Source: an uncultured Ruminiclostridium sp. | GTDB lineage: Bacteria; Bacillota; Clostridia; Oscillospirales; Ruminococcaceae | NCBI GenBank assembly: GCA_947594425.1 | Contig: CANQED010000007.1 | Location: 1 to 64,000 of the forward strand | Length of the DNA stretch: 64,000 bases | Direction of reading: 5' to 3' | In this document: positions 9,310-17,181 of the stretch, piece by piece | How positions within the stretch are numbered: position 1 is the stretch's first letter | Layout of the letters: each line of letters opens with the position of its first letter | The notes under the pieces: generated by a model | What the model was told of the DNA's origin: nothing | The model's input: only the letters and a program-made list of their open reading frames with translations | Databases searched by the model: none | Made by a program: the position numbers and the translations under genes

Positions 9310-11223
9310 ATGCCGTTTTTGCCCGTATCAAAACAGGATATGAAAGAGCGGGGGATAGAGCAGCTCGACTTTATCTGCTTTACGGGGGACGCGTACTGCG
9401 ACCACCCGTCTTTCGGCATAGCCATCATCTCGCGTATGCTCGAAAGCTGCGGCTGCTCGGTGGGCATTATCGCCCAGCCAGTTACCGACGAGGACTATAA
9501 AAGGCTCGGCGAGCCGAAATATTGCTTTTTAGTCACGGGCGGAAATATAGACAGTATGGTGTCTAATTATACCGTGTTTAAGAAAAAGCGGTGGGATGAC
9601 GCGTACTCTGCGGGAGGAAAGGGCGGAAAGCGCCCCGACCGCGCCCTAACCGTATACTGCCGCAATCTAAAGCGCATTTTCCCAAATAAAGAGATAGCGG
9701 TCGGCGGACTTGAGGCGAGCCTGCGCAGGTTCGCCCACTATGACTATTGGGCGGACAAGGTCATGCCGTCGGTGCTGGTCGACAGCGGCGCGGAACTTTT
9801 GATGTACGGTATGGGCGAGCTTACGATAGTGCAGCTGTATAACGCGCTCAAATCGGGCAGAATGCTAAAGGACATACACGATATAAAGGGGACGTGCTAT
9901 CTCACCGAGCCTAAGAACACCCCGTTAGGTGCGGTACAGTGCGACAGCTTTGAGATAGTTAGTGAGAATAAAAAGGCATACGCCAAGTCCTGCCGATTAC
10001 AGTATGACGAGCAGGACGAGGTATACGGCAGGACGATAGTACAGCGGCACGGCAATATGATGCTTGTGCAGAACCCGCCTCAGCGCAGCCTTACCCAAAG
10101 CGAGTTCGACAAGGCGTATGAATTGCCCTATATGCGGGCATACCACCCAATGTACGAAAAGGACGGCGGCGTCCCGGGCATGCAGGAGGTGGAGTTTTCC
10201 ATCACGCATAACCGAGGCTGTTTCGGCTATTGCAACTTTTGCTCCATAGCGCTTCATCAAGGGAGAAGAATACAGACGCGCAGCGAGGACTCGGTGGTGG
10301 GCGAGGCCATAGACCTATCCAACAAGCCTAATTTTAAGGGCTACATACACGACGTGGGAGGTCCTACCGCTAATTTTCGCCACCCCTCATGCAAAAAGCA
10401 GGACAGCGCGGGACTGTGCAAGGGCAAAAAGTGCCTCGCGCCCACGCCGTGCCCCGCCGTCGACGCCGACCACAGCGAGTATCTCCACCTGCTTAGGCGG
10501 CTCAGGGGGATAAAAAAGATTAAGCGCATTTTTATCCGCTCGGGGATAAGATATGATTATATGATGTTAGATAAAAACGACGAGTTTTTTAAAGAGCTCG
10601 TCGAACACCACGTCAGCGGTCAGCTTAAGGTCGCGCCCGAGCACGCGAGCAATAAGGTGCTCGACCTTATGGGAAAGCCGCACATAGAGGTATACGAGGA
10701 GTTTGAGAAGCGCTTTTACAAGTACACCGAGCAATGCGGCAAGGAGCAGTACCTCGTCCCGTACCTTATGTCCTCGCACCCCGGCTGTACGATAAAAGAG
10801 GCGGTAGAGCTCGCGGTATTTTTAAAAAAGCACAATATCCGCCCCGAGCAGGTGCAGGATTTTTACCCCACACCCGGGACTATTTCCACGGCAATGTATT
10901 ATACTGGGCTCGACCCGTATACCATGCAGCCCGTGTATGTCCCTAAATCCCCCAAAGAAAAGCAGATGCAGCGCGCATTGCTGCAATATTATAAGAAAGA
11001 AAACAAGCCTATAGTCGCCGCCGCGCTGATTAAGGCGGGCAGGCGAGATCTTATAGGCTCGGGTAAGGATTGTCTTATCACGGCGGACGGCCTTAACCTT
11101 ACTAATACCGATAAAGGCAGGACTGATAATGGCAAAAACACAAATGCAAAGGCAAAGAGAGATAAACGACCGCGCGGTCAGAAAGGCGGCTCGCGCCCTG
11201 AGCAGCGCGGGCGGAGGAAATAA
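9310..11223 (+). CDS. ygiQ: YgiQ-family radical SAM protein
   Basis: The 637-residue protein has the N-terminal UPF0313 domain, a radical SAM core with the cluster motif CFGYCNFC (Cx3Cx2C, about residues 313-320) and an extra cysteine cluster further on (HPSCKKQD, GLCKGKKCL, TPCP). The last 40 residues are a Lys/Arg/Gly-rich tail. The function of the YgiQ family is not established. A GGAGG RBS precedes the ATG, 13 bases after ftsK. Its final 95 bases overlap the next gene in another frame, and this falls in the low-complexity tail. Confidence 0.9.
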   Translation: MPFLPVSKQDMKERGIEQLDFICFTGDAYCDHPSFGIAIISRMLESCGCSVGIIAQPVTDEDYKRLGEPKYCFLVTGGNIDSMVSNYTVFKKKRWDDAYSAGGKGGKRPDRALTVYCRNLKRIFPNKEIAVGGLEASLRRFAHYDYWADKVMPSVLVDSGAELLMYGMGELTIVQLYNALKSGRMLKDIHDIKGTCYLTEPKNTPLGAVQCDSFEIVSENKKAYAKSCRLQYDEQDEVYGRTIVQRHGNMMLVQNPPQRSLTQSEFDKAYELPYMRAYHPMYEKDGGVPGMQEVEFSITHNRGCFGYCNFCSIALHQGRRIQTRSEDSVVGEAIDLSNKPNFKGYIHDVGGPTANFRHPSCKKQDSAGLCKGKKCLAPTPCPAVDADHSEYLHLLRRLRGIKKIKRIFIRSGIRYDYMMLDKNDEFFKELVEHHVSGQLKVAPEHASNKVLDLMGKPHIEVYEEFEKRFYKYTEQCGKEQYLVPYLMSSHPGCTIKEAVELAVFLKKHNIRPEQVQDFYPTPGTISTAMYYTGLDPYTMQPVYVPKSPKEKQMQRALLQYYKKENKPIVAAALIKAGRRDLIGSGKDCLITADGLNLTNTDKGRTDNGKNTNAKAKRDKRPRGQKGGSRPEQRGRRK

Positions 11224-12139
11224 AAAGCTTTCTATAGGCGTTGTCGCGGGGATAATTATCGCCGCCGCGCTGCTTATTACGCTTAACCAGTTTGTCTTTC
11301 ATATCAGCGGCATACCGACCTGGAATGAGCTTTTCGGCATAAAAGCGCCCATATCCGACGCGGTCGCCGACGGAGAGGCAAAGGTGCACTTTATAGACGT
11401 AGGGCAGGGCGACAGCGAGCTAATTGTGACTAAGGACAAGGCGGTGCTGATAGACAGCGGCGAGCGCGAATATTCGGGCACGGTGATACAGTATATCAAG
11501 GCTCTCGGGATAGAAAAGCTCGACTATATCATCTGCACCCACCCTCATTCTGACCACATAGGCGGAATGTACGCGATAATCGAGGACGTCGGCGCGGATA
11601 CGGTTATCATGCCTAAAGTCAGCGACGAGCTTGTCCCGACCACGAGCGCCTTTTCGCGCCTGCTTGACAGCATAGAGAGCACGGGCGCGGCGGTAAAGTA
11701 CGCGCAGGCGGGCAGTATGCTGACTCTCGCGGAGGGCAGCTATATCGAGCTGTTGTCTCCGGTAAACGACTATGAGGACCTTAACAATTATTCTATAGCC
11801 TGCCGATTTATCCACGGCGCAAACGCGTTTTTATTCACGGGAGATATAGAAAAGGATGCAGAGAGCGATATCCTCGACAGCGGCGCGGACGTAAGGGCAG
11901 ATGTGATAAAAGTCCCGCACCACGGCAGCCACACCTCGAGCAGCTATGATTTTGTTAAGGCGGTGTCGCCCGATTACGCGGTATTTGAGGTCGGCTCGCC
12001 CAACGACTACGGACACCCGCACAAAGAGACGCTAAAGACCTACGAGGATATCGGCTGCACAATGCTGCGCACCGACCTTAACGGCTCGATAGTATTCACC
12101 GCCGACGGCAATACTGTTACATACGAAACGGAGAAATAA
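11129..12139 (+). CDS. Membrane-anchored ComEC/Rec2-type metallo-beta-lactamase hydrolase
   Basis: The 336-residue protein has a basic N-terminus, one transmembrane helix (about residues 34-56) and an extracytoplasmic metallo-beta-lactamase domain with THPHSDHIGG, VPHHGSHTSS and DVGQGDSELI. This matches the stand-alone hydrolase domain related to ComEC, suspected to act on nucleic acid or phosphate esters. The chosen ATG at 11129 lies inside ygiQ. A good-looking GGAGGAAA at 11213-11220 has no start codon at proper spacing, so the 95-base overlap appears real. It is followed after one base by a DUF3006 gene, a common partner. Confidence 0.85.
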   Translation: MAKTQMQRQREINDRAVRKAARALSSAGGGNKKLSIGVVAGIIIAAALLITLNQFVFHISGIPTWNELFGIKAPISDAVADGEAKVHFIDVGQGDSELIVTKDKAVLIDSGEREYSGTVIQYIKALGIEKLDYIICTHPHSDHIGGMYAIIEDVGADTVIMPKVSDELVPTTSAFSRLLDSIESTGAAVKYAQAGSMLTLAEGSYIELLSPVNDYEDLNNYSIACRFIHGANAFLFTGDIEKDAESDILDSGADVRADVIKVPHHGSHTSSSYDFVKAVSPDYAVFEVGSPNDYGHPHKETLKTYEDIGCTMLRTDLNGSIVFTADGNTVTYETEK

Positions 12140-12140
12140 T

Positions 12141-12347
12141 ATGCTGATAATAGAAAGATTTGTCGAAGATCAAGTTATTATAGAAGAGAACCGCATACTT
12201 AAAAAATATCCCCGAGCTCTTTTTGACCCGTCCTGCCGCGAGGGAGACGTGATAGAAGAAACAGACGGCGTATATTATCCCAATAAGCAAAAGACCGAAG
12301 AATTGCGAAAGGCCGTAATTCAACGGCTTAAGAACCTCGGACTTTGA
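12141..12347 (+). CDS. DUF3006 family small protein
   Basis: This 68-residue protein begins MLIIERFVEDQVIIEE and has the EGDVIEE turn and Lys/Arg-rich end typical of DUF3006. These proteins usually sit next to secreted ComEC-like metallo-hydrolases, as here with a one-base gap, but their function is not known. It has no membrane segment. A two-hairpin element with a terminator follows its stop codon directly. Confidence 0.75.
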   Translation: MLIIERFVEDQVIIEENRILKKYPRALFDPSCREGDVIEETDGVYYPNKQKTEELRKAVIQRLKNLGL

Positions 12348-12441
12348 TTTTTGCTTGGGGAAAATCTTAAGGCGCTGCGCCTTTTACAACTTAAATATCA
12401 TAAATTACCCACCGTGGACTTTTTTAAGTTCACGGTTTTTT
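12348..12441 (+). repeat. Two-hairpin 3' element, copy B (after the DUF3006 gene)
   Basis: The stop codon is followed by TTTTT, TTGGGGAAAATC, a hairpin AAGGCGC/GCGCCTT (12369-12383) with T-run, about 27 A/T-rich bases, and a second hairpin ACCGTGGACT/AGTTCACGGT (12411-12436) followed by six T. The sequence and order match copy A (3685-3776) when both are read in the direction of the upstream gene. Between the copies the first stem differs by a base change that keeps pairing through G-U. The second hairpin is a strong intrinsic terminator. Confidence 0.75.
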
Positions 12442-12450
12442 GTATCCCGT

Positions 12451-12478
12451 TCTATTTCGGTACAAGTCCTCATACACT
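12451..12478 (+). promoter_or_regulatory. Candidate sigma-E promoter for the spoIIIA operon
   Basis: CATACACT at 12471-12478 matches the sigma-E -10 consensus well. The -35 region (TTCTATT, about 12450-12456) matches only loosely. The location, about 32 bases before spoIIIAA and just after a terminator, fits the known mother-cell, sigma-E control of this operon. Confidence 0.5.
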
Positions 12479-12509
12479 TTACTAATCCAAAATGAAAGGA
12501 CTGTATAAA

Positions 12510-13421
12510 ATGATCGGAACAAAAAAATGCGAGTACGACAGCGCGATAAGCGGGGTATTGCCTTTTATCCCAGAGCTTAGTTCGGTGGGCGCGGCGGTAA
12601 AGGCCTCGGCAAGAGAGATACGCATACGCGCGGGCAAAAGCGCCGTGATAGTCTGCGCGGGGTACAGCGTCACCCTACAGGGGACAGTCAGCCGGAGCAG
12701 CGTACAGGACTGCGTCGGCGCTTTTTGCAAGAGCTCGCTGCACAGCTATGAAAAAGAGCTCGCCGAGGGGTATATCACGCTAAAGGGCGGGCACCGCGCG
12801 GGCTTTTGCGGGACGGCGGTGTATAATTCGGACAAACTTAGCCTTATCCGTGATATTTCGTCGATTAATATCAGGATAGCGCGTCAGCATATCGGCTGCG
12901 CCGAAAGGCTGGCGGAGGCGTTTTTTGCGGATAAGCCCGCTAAGGGTATGCTTATTATAGGTAAGCCTTTATCAGGGAAGACTACCGTGCTGCGCGACCT
13001 GTGCCGTATTATTTCCAGCCGATATAAGCTGTCGCTCATAGACGAGCGCGGGGAGATAGCCGCCGTGTACGACGGGGTAGCTCAGCTTGACGTGGGAGAT
13101 AATACCGACGTGTTCAGCGGCTTTTATAAAAACGACGGCCTTATCAGAGCGATAAGGTGCATGTCCCCCGAGTATGTCGTAATGGACGAGCTCGGCGCGG
13201 ACTTTGCGCTTATAGAAGAATGCCTTAACAGCGGGACAGGCGTTATTATGACGGCGCACTGCGACAGTATATCGGGGGCGTACAGCAATGTTAATATCCT
13301 GCGCCTGCTCGAAAGCTCAGCGATAAGCCATATCGCCGAGCTTAATCTCGACAAGTACGGCGTAAAGATACAGCTGACAAAAGCCGACGCGCTAAGCCTT
13401 AATATGAGGGCGAGCGTATGA
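12510..13421 (+). CDS. spoIIIAA: Stage III sporulation protein AA, secretion ATPase
   Basis: The 303-residue protein is the P-loop ATPase of the SpoIIIA-SpoIIQ channel, related to type II/IV secretion ATPases. It shows Walker A GKPLSGKTT near residue 152 and Walker B YVVMDELG. An ATG at 12492 is also in frame, but AAAGGA at 12495-12500 is spaced for the ATG at 12510. The next gene overlaps by four bases. The protein acts in the mother cell on the membrane surrounding the forespore. Confidence 0.95.
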   Translation: MIGTKKCEYDSAISGVLPFIPELSSVGAAVKASAREIRIRAGKSAVIVCAGYSVTLQGTVSRSSVQDCVGAFCKSSLHSYEKELAEGYITLKGGHRAGFCGTAVYNSDKLSLIRDISSINIRIARQHIGCAERLAEAFFADKPAKGMLIIGKPLSGKTTVLRDLCRIISSRYKLSLIDERGEIAAVYDGVAQLDVGDNTDVFSGFYKNDGLIRAIRCMSPEYVVMDELGADFALIEECLNSGTGVIMTAHCDSISGAYSNVNILRLLESSAISHIAELNLDKYGVKIQLTKADALSLNMRASV

Positions 13422-13912
13422 TACGGCTGCTTATCGCGGCGGGGGCGTGCGTGTGCGGAGGGCTCGCGGGATTGGCGGCCTCGGATATGCTGAAAAAGCG
13501 CTGTTCTTATATCGAAGAGATGATGAACATACTGCGGCAGATGTCGGTATATATAAGGTACGACCGCACCGAGCTTTCTAAGCTGCTTACTGCGGTGGAC
13601 GGAAAAGAGCGGGTGTTTGTCACCGACAGCCTTATCGCCGCCGCAGACAGCGGCGCGGGCTTTGAGACAGAATGGGAGAACTGCGTAAAGCGCCTGCCGT
13701 ATCTCAGAGGCGAGGACAAAGAGCCGCTGTACCGATTGGCAAAGCTTATCGGAAAGAGCGACGCTGACGGGCAGACCGCCCTTATCTCCTGCGCGGAGGA
13801 AAGCCTTGATATTAGGCTAATCAAGGCGCAAGAAGAATATAAGCAAAAGGGCAGGCTGGTGCGGACTCTCGGACTGCTTGCCGGAGCGGCGGCGGGCATT
13901 ATGCTGATATAA
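13418..13912 (+). CDS. spoIIIAB: Stage III sporulation protein AB
   Basis: The 164-residue protein has an N-terminal membrane segment, a helical GspF-like cytoplasmic region (about residues 35-140) and a C-terminal hydrophobic helix (LGLLAGAAAGIMLI). It overlaps spoIIIAA by ATGA. Within the channel complex, AB is thought to be the membrane partner of the AA ATPase. Confidence 0.92.
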   Translation: MIRLLIAAGACVCGGLAGLAASDMLKKRCSYIEEMMNILRQMSVYIRYDRTELSKLLTAVDGKERVFVTDSLIAAADSGAGFETEWENCVKRLPYLRGEDKEPLYRLAKLIGKSDADGQTALISCAEESLDIRLIKAQEEYKQKGRLVRTLGLLAGAAAGIMLI

Positions 13913-13928
13913 CTTTTAGGAGAGCAAG

Positions 13929-14123
13929 ATGGACGTTGACCTGATATTTAAAATTGCCGCTATAGGGATAGTAGTCGCGGTGCTAAATCAGCTCTTGCAG
14001 CGCTCGGGCAGGGAGGAGCAGGCGATGATGACCACTATAGCGGGGCTTATCGTGGTGCTTATGATGATAATCACCGAGATAAGCAACCTCTTTGACACGA
14101 TAAAAGAAGTTTTCAACCTCTGA
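13929..14123 (+). CDS. spoIIIAC: Stage III sporulation protein AC
   Basis: This 64-residue protein has two membrane helices and the conserved start MDVDLIFKIAAIG, as in SpoIIIAC. It forms an inner-membrane component of the SpoIIIA channel together with AD. A TTTTAGGAGAG ribosome-binding site lies seven to ten bases before the ATG, and spoIIIAD follows after 11 bases. Confidence 0.92.
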   Translation: MDVDLIFKIAAIGIVVAVLNQLLQRSGREEQAMMTTIAGLIVVLMMIITEISNLFDTIKEVFNL

Positions 14124-14134
14124 CGGGTATAGAT

Positions 14135-14521
14135 ATGAATATTATAGCGTTTGTAGGGGCGGGTATTATAGGCGCGGTGCTGTGCGCCGTCATAAGGCAG
14201 TACAAGCCCGAGTTCGGCATATACATATCGCTTATCACCGGAATGATAATCTTAGGCGCTGCGGTAGTATGCGCAAAGCCCGCTATCGATATGCTCGGCG
14301 AATTGGCGGGCAGGTCGGGGATAGACGGCGGCTATGCCGAATTGCTTATTAAGTGCCTCGCCGTATGCTTTCTTACTCAGCTTGCGTCCGAAAGCTGCCG
14401 CGACGCGGGAGAAAGCGCCATAGCCTCAAAAATAGAGTTTGCGGGAAAGTGCGCCGTGGTGCTTATCGCCCTGCCGCTATTTTCTTATCTTGCGGGGCTT
14501 GTGACCGACTTGATAGTTTAA
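14135..14521 (+). CDS. spoIIIAD: Stage III sporulation protein AD
   Basis: The 128-residue protein has three to four hydrophobic helices and the family start MNIIAFVGAGIIGAVL. It is a small integral membrane part of the mother-cell channel complex and lies in the normal operon position between AC and AE. The RBS is weak (GACGGG), so translation may depend on coupling to spoIIIAC. Confidence 0.9.
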   Translation: MNIIAFVGAGIIGAVLCAVIRQYKPEFGIYISLITGMIILGAAVVCAKPAIDMLGELAGRSGIDGGYAELLIKCLAVCFLTQLASESCRDAGESAIASKIEFAGKCAVVLIALPLFSYLAGLVTDLIV

Positions 14522-14540
14522 ATTAAAAAAGGAATGTGCA

Positions 14541-15656
14541 ATGAAAAAGCTGTTAAAATTTATTTCCTTTATAATAATACTGCCTATGCTGTTCTTAGCC
14601 GCGCCCGCTGTATATGCGCAGCAGGCGGACTTCGGTCTTGACGAATATGATTATCATTTGCCGCAAAGCGTTATCGACGAGCTGGACCAAAACGGCGTGA
14701 CCCCCGAGAGCGTATCGCCCGATACCCTTTCGGTGCAGAGCATATTGTCATACATATTAGGGCTCTTCACGGGCTCGCTCGACGCGCCGATAAAGCTGAC
14801 GGTGTCCTTGCTTACGGTGATACTGCTTGCGGCGCTGGCTAATGTTATGTCGGATACGGCGGGAGGGGCGCGGCAGGTGTTCAGCCTTGTATCGGTGCTC
14901 GCCTCGGCGGCAATGACCTTATCGCCCGTCAGCAGCGCGATAGCGTCCTCAGCTGAAGTGATAAAGGGCGGCAGCGCCTTCTTGCAGGGGTTTATACCGG
15001 CGTTTGCGGGTATGCTCGCTATGTCGGGACAGGTGACGGCAGCGGCGGCGATAAATACCCTCGTTATGGCAGGGGCGCAGCTGTTTTCTATCCTTTCGGC
15101 TAATATAATTATGCCCGCGTCCTCGTGTATAATGGGGCTTACTCTCGCGGGGGCGGCCGACCCGGATCTAAAGCTCGCGACCCTCGCAGATGGGGCAAAA
15201 AAGGTGATAATATGGGGCTTGGGGCTTATTATGACAGTATTTGTCGCGGTGCTCGGACTGCAAAGCTTTATCACCCTGCCCGCTGACGGCATAGCTATCA
15301 AGACGGCGCGCTTTACCGTGGCAAACAGCGTGCCGTTTATCGGCGGCACGGTGTCCGACGCATTGTCCGTTATGCAGGGCGGGATAAATATGATAAGAAA
15401 CAATTTCGGCTCGTTCGGCATAATCGCGGGGGCAGTGCTTATGCTGCCGACCTTAACGCAGGTGGTGCTGTATAGGCTCTCGCTGACGGTATGCGCGGCG
15501 GCGGGGGATATGTTCGGCCTGTCGGCGCTGACGGGGCTGCTCAAAGGGGCCGAGAGCGTTATGTCGATAATTCTCGCGGTGCTCGTCTGCTTTATGCTGA
15601 TATTGGTAATATCTATCTCGCTGATGATATTTGTCGGAATGGGGGCTGTGGTATGA
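14541..15656 (+). CDS. spoIIIAE: Stage III sporulation protein AE
   Basis: The 371-residue protein has a signal-like N-terminal helix ending near AQQ (residue 27), an extracytoplasmic stretch, and about seven further membrane helices, including the small-residue-rich segments typical of SpoIIIAE. It is the largest polytopic membrane component of the channel. AAAGGA precedes the ATG, and the stop codon overlaps the ATG of spoIIIAF. Confidence 0.92.
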   Translation: MKKLLKFISFIIILPMLFLAAPAVYAQQADFGLDEYDYHLPQSVIDELDQNGVTPESVSPDTLSVQSILSYILGLFTGSLDAPIKLTVSLLTVILLAALANVMSDTAGGARQVFSLVSVLASAAMTLSPVSSAIASSAEVIKGGSAFLQGFIPAFAGMLAMSGQVTAAAAINTLVMAGAQLFSILSANIIMPASSCIMGLTLAGAADPDLKLATLADGAKKVIIWGLGLIMTVFVAVLGLQSFITLPADGIAIKTARFTVANSVPFIGGTVSDALSVMQGGINMIRNNFGSFGIIAGAVLMLPTLTQVVLYRLSLTVCAAAGDMFGLSALTGLLKGAESVMSIILAVLVCFMLILVISISLMIFVGMGAVV

Positions 15657-16117
15657 GCGAGGTGTTTCTCACCGTATGTATGACCGCGATAGCTGCCGGG
15701 CTGTTTAAGATGCTCTTGCCCGAGGGAAAATTTAAGGCGCAGGCGTCGTTCCTTATTTCTTGTCTGTTTGCAGTCTGCCTGCTTAAGGCGGTATCGGGCG
15801 GCTTTGATCTAAATCTCCCCGAGCTGTCTTTTGATGAGATAGCCCCCATAAGCTTTGAAGAAAAGCTGTCCGAGAACGCCGAAAAGGCCGCCGCCGACGC
15901 TGTACGGGAGAAGGTAAAGGAGCTTTTAGCGGACAATAACACCCCCTGCGCCGAAATTTATATCGTCGCGCATATTGACGGCTCGTTCGGCATATCTATT
16001 AGTGAAATAGAACTTGTATTTTTAAAAAATACATCCGAAGATTACATCAACAGCGCGCTTAACGCGGTGCGGGACAAAGTAGGTGGTGAGATCATCGTGA
16101 GATATTCGTTAATGTAA
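15653..16117 (+). CDS. spoIIIAF: Stage III sporulation protein AF
   Basis: From the ATG that overlaps the spoIIIAE stop (ATGA), this is a 154-residue protein with two N-terminal membrane helices (about residues 5-22 and 31-50) and a C-terminal soluble alpha/beta domain from about residue 75, which is related to the ring-building motif of secretion systems. The frame stays open further upstream, but that part lies inside spoIIIAE and has no RBS of its own. Confidence 0.9.
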   Translation: MSEVFLTVCMTAIAAGLFKMLLPEGKFKAQASFLISCLFAVCLLKAVSGGFDLNLPELSFDEIAPISFEEKLSENAEKAAADAVREKVKELLADNNTPCAEIYIVAHIDGSFGISISEIELVFLKNTSEDYINSALNAVRDKVGGEIIVRYSLM

Positions 16118-16131
16118 AGGAAAGCGTAACA

Positions 16132-16479
16132 ATGAAAGACTTATTTAAAAGCGACAGGTTTATCAAAGCGGCGTTTATCGTGGGTATCGCGGTAATATTG
16201 CTGATATTTTTATCGGGTACGCAAAGCTTTTTTTCTAATGACAATACCGAGGGCGCGGAAGAGCAGCTCGAGCAGCGCCTTACGCAGATACTGTCCGAGA
16301 TAGACGGTATCGAAGAGGCCCCGCGGGTGATGATAAGGCTCGCGCAGGACGGCCTTACCGTGCTGGGTGCGGCGGTCGTGTGCGGTCGTGCCGACGACCC
16401 CGTCATTAAAGAAAAGCTGCTCGACGCCGTATCAAAGGCGCTTGACGTATCGGTGTCAAGGGTCTGCATTACTAAGTAA
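16132..16479 (+). CDS. spoIIIAG: Stage III sporulation protein AG
   Basis: The 115-residue protein has one transmembrane helix near residues 13-30 and an extracytoplasmic ring-building domain. SpoIIIAG assembles a large ring in the space between mother cell and forespore membranes. It is shorter than the Bacillus protein (about 230 residues) because it lacks the long beta-rich insertion, as is common in Clostridia. AAAGGAAAG lies ahead of the ATG. Confidence 0.85.
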   Translation: MKDLFKSDRFIKAAFIVGIAVILLIFLSGTQSFFSNDNTEGAEEQLEQRLTQILSEIDGIEEAPRVMIRLAQDGLTVLGAAVVCGRADDPVIKEKLLDAVSKALDVSVSRVCITK

Positions 16480-16491
16480 GAGAGGTACGTT

Positions 16492-17067
16492 ATGAGAAGG
16501 ATCAATATGATAATAAGGAAAAAGCATCTGGTGATAGGCGGGCTTGCGCTGGTGCTCGTCGCGGGACTGTGCGTCAATTTTGCCGTGACTAACAGCATTA
16601 AGTCCTCCGCCGACAATTACGGCGACGCGGCTTTTGTGTCGTCCGACCTTGCCGATAAGACCGACAATGATCAGAATACGTCGCAGGTGGTGGATACCGA
16701 CAAGACCCTCACCGGCTCGCAGTCGTATTTTGCTCAGGCAAGAATAGACAAGAAAAACAGCCGCGCCGAGGCCGCCGAGGTATTGCAGAGTATGTACTCG
16801 GGCGGCGACCTTACTAACGACGAAATGGCGGTAGTGGCGCAGGATGCGGAGAAAATGACCGACCTTATGGAGGCGGAAACGAAGATAGAGAGCATGCTTA
16901 AGGCGCAGGGCTTTGAAGATGTGCTGTGCTATCTGAGCGGCAAGACCGCCAATATCATAGTAAAGACCGCAGGGCTCGACAGCACGCAGGCGGCGCAGAT
17001 AAAAAACGCCCTGCTGTCCGAGGTGGATATCGCGGGGGAGAACATAACGATAGTTGAAGTGAAATAA
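16492..17067 (+). CDS. spoIIIAH: Stage III sporulation protein AH
   Basis: The 191-residue protein has an N-terminal helix (about residues 10-31), a Ser/Asp-rich linker and a C-terminal domain of the YscJ/FliF type (about 85-190), which in Bacillus binds forespore SpoIIQ across the septal space. It is the last gene of the operon, and a terminator hairpin follows 17 bases after the stop. No spoIIQ-like gene is visible in the window. Confidence 0.92.
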   Translation: MRRINMIIRKKHLVIGGLALVLVAGLCVNFAVTNSIKSSADNYGDAAFVSSDLADKTDNDQNTSQVVDTDKTLTGSQSYFAQARIDKKNSRAEAAEVLQSMYSGGDLTNDEMAVVAQDAEKMTDLMEAETKIESMLKAQGFEDVLCYLSGKTANIIVKTAGLDSTQAAQIKNALLSEVDIAGENITIVEVK

Positions 17068-17083
17068 AACGCATAAGCTATTC

Positions 17084-17119
17084 AGGCTCTCGGCTTTAGT
17101 GTCGGGAGCCTTATTATTT
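17084..17119 (+). terminator. Terminator of the spoIIIA operon
   Basis: AGGCTCTCG (17084-17092) pairs with CGGGAGCCT (17103-17111) with one G-U pair and a ten-base loop, followed by a T-rich stretch (TATTATTTG). The -35 of the next promoter starts inside its 3' end. Confidence 0.7.
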
Positions 17120-17146
17120 GACATCTACGCGGCAATATGGTACAAT
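17118..17146 (+). promoter_or_regulatory. Sigma-A promoter for the leucine-rich-repeat gene
   Basis: TTGACA (17118-17123) and TACAAT (17141-17146) are separated by 17 bases. The -10 is 36 bases before the ATG at 17182, so the next gene has its own vegetative promoter and is not part of the sporulation operon. Confidence 0.8.
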
Positions 17147-17181
17147 ATTTATATATTAAAATTTGCGATAGGGGGGATAAT

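Noticed and set aside
14654-15544. A 296-codon minus-strand open frame opposite spoIIIAE
   Set aside because: It is a shadow of spoIIIAE, a real membrane protein in the middle of a complete operon. It has no RBS and no family resemblance.
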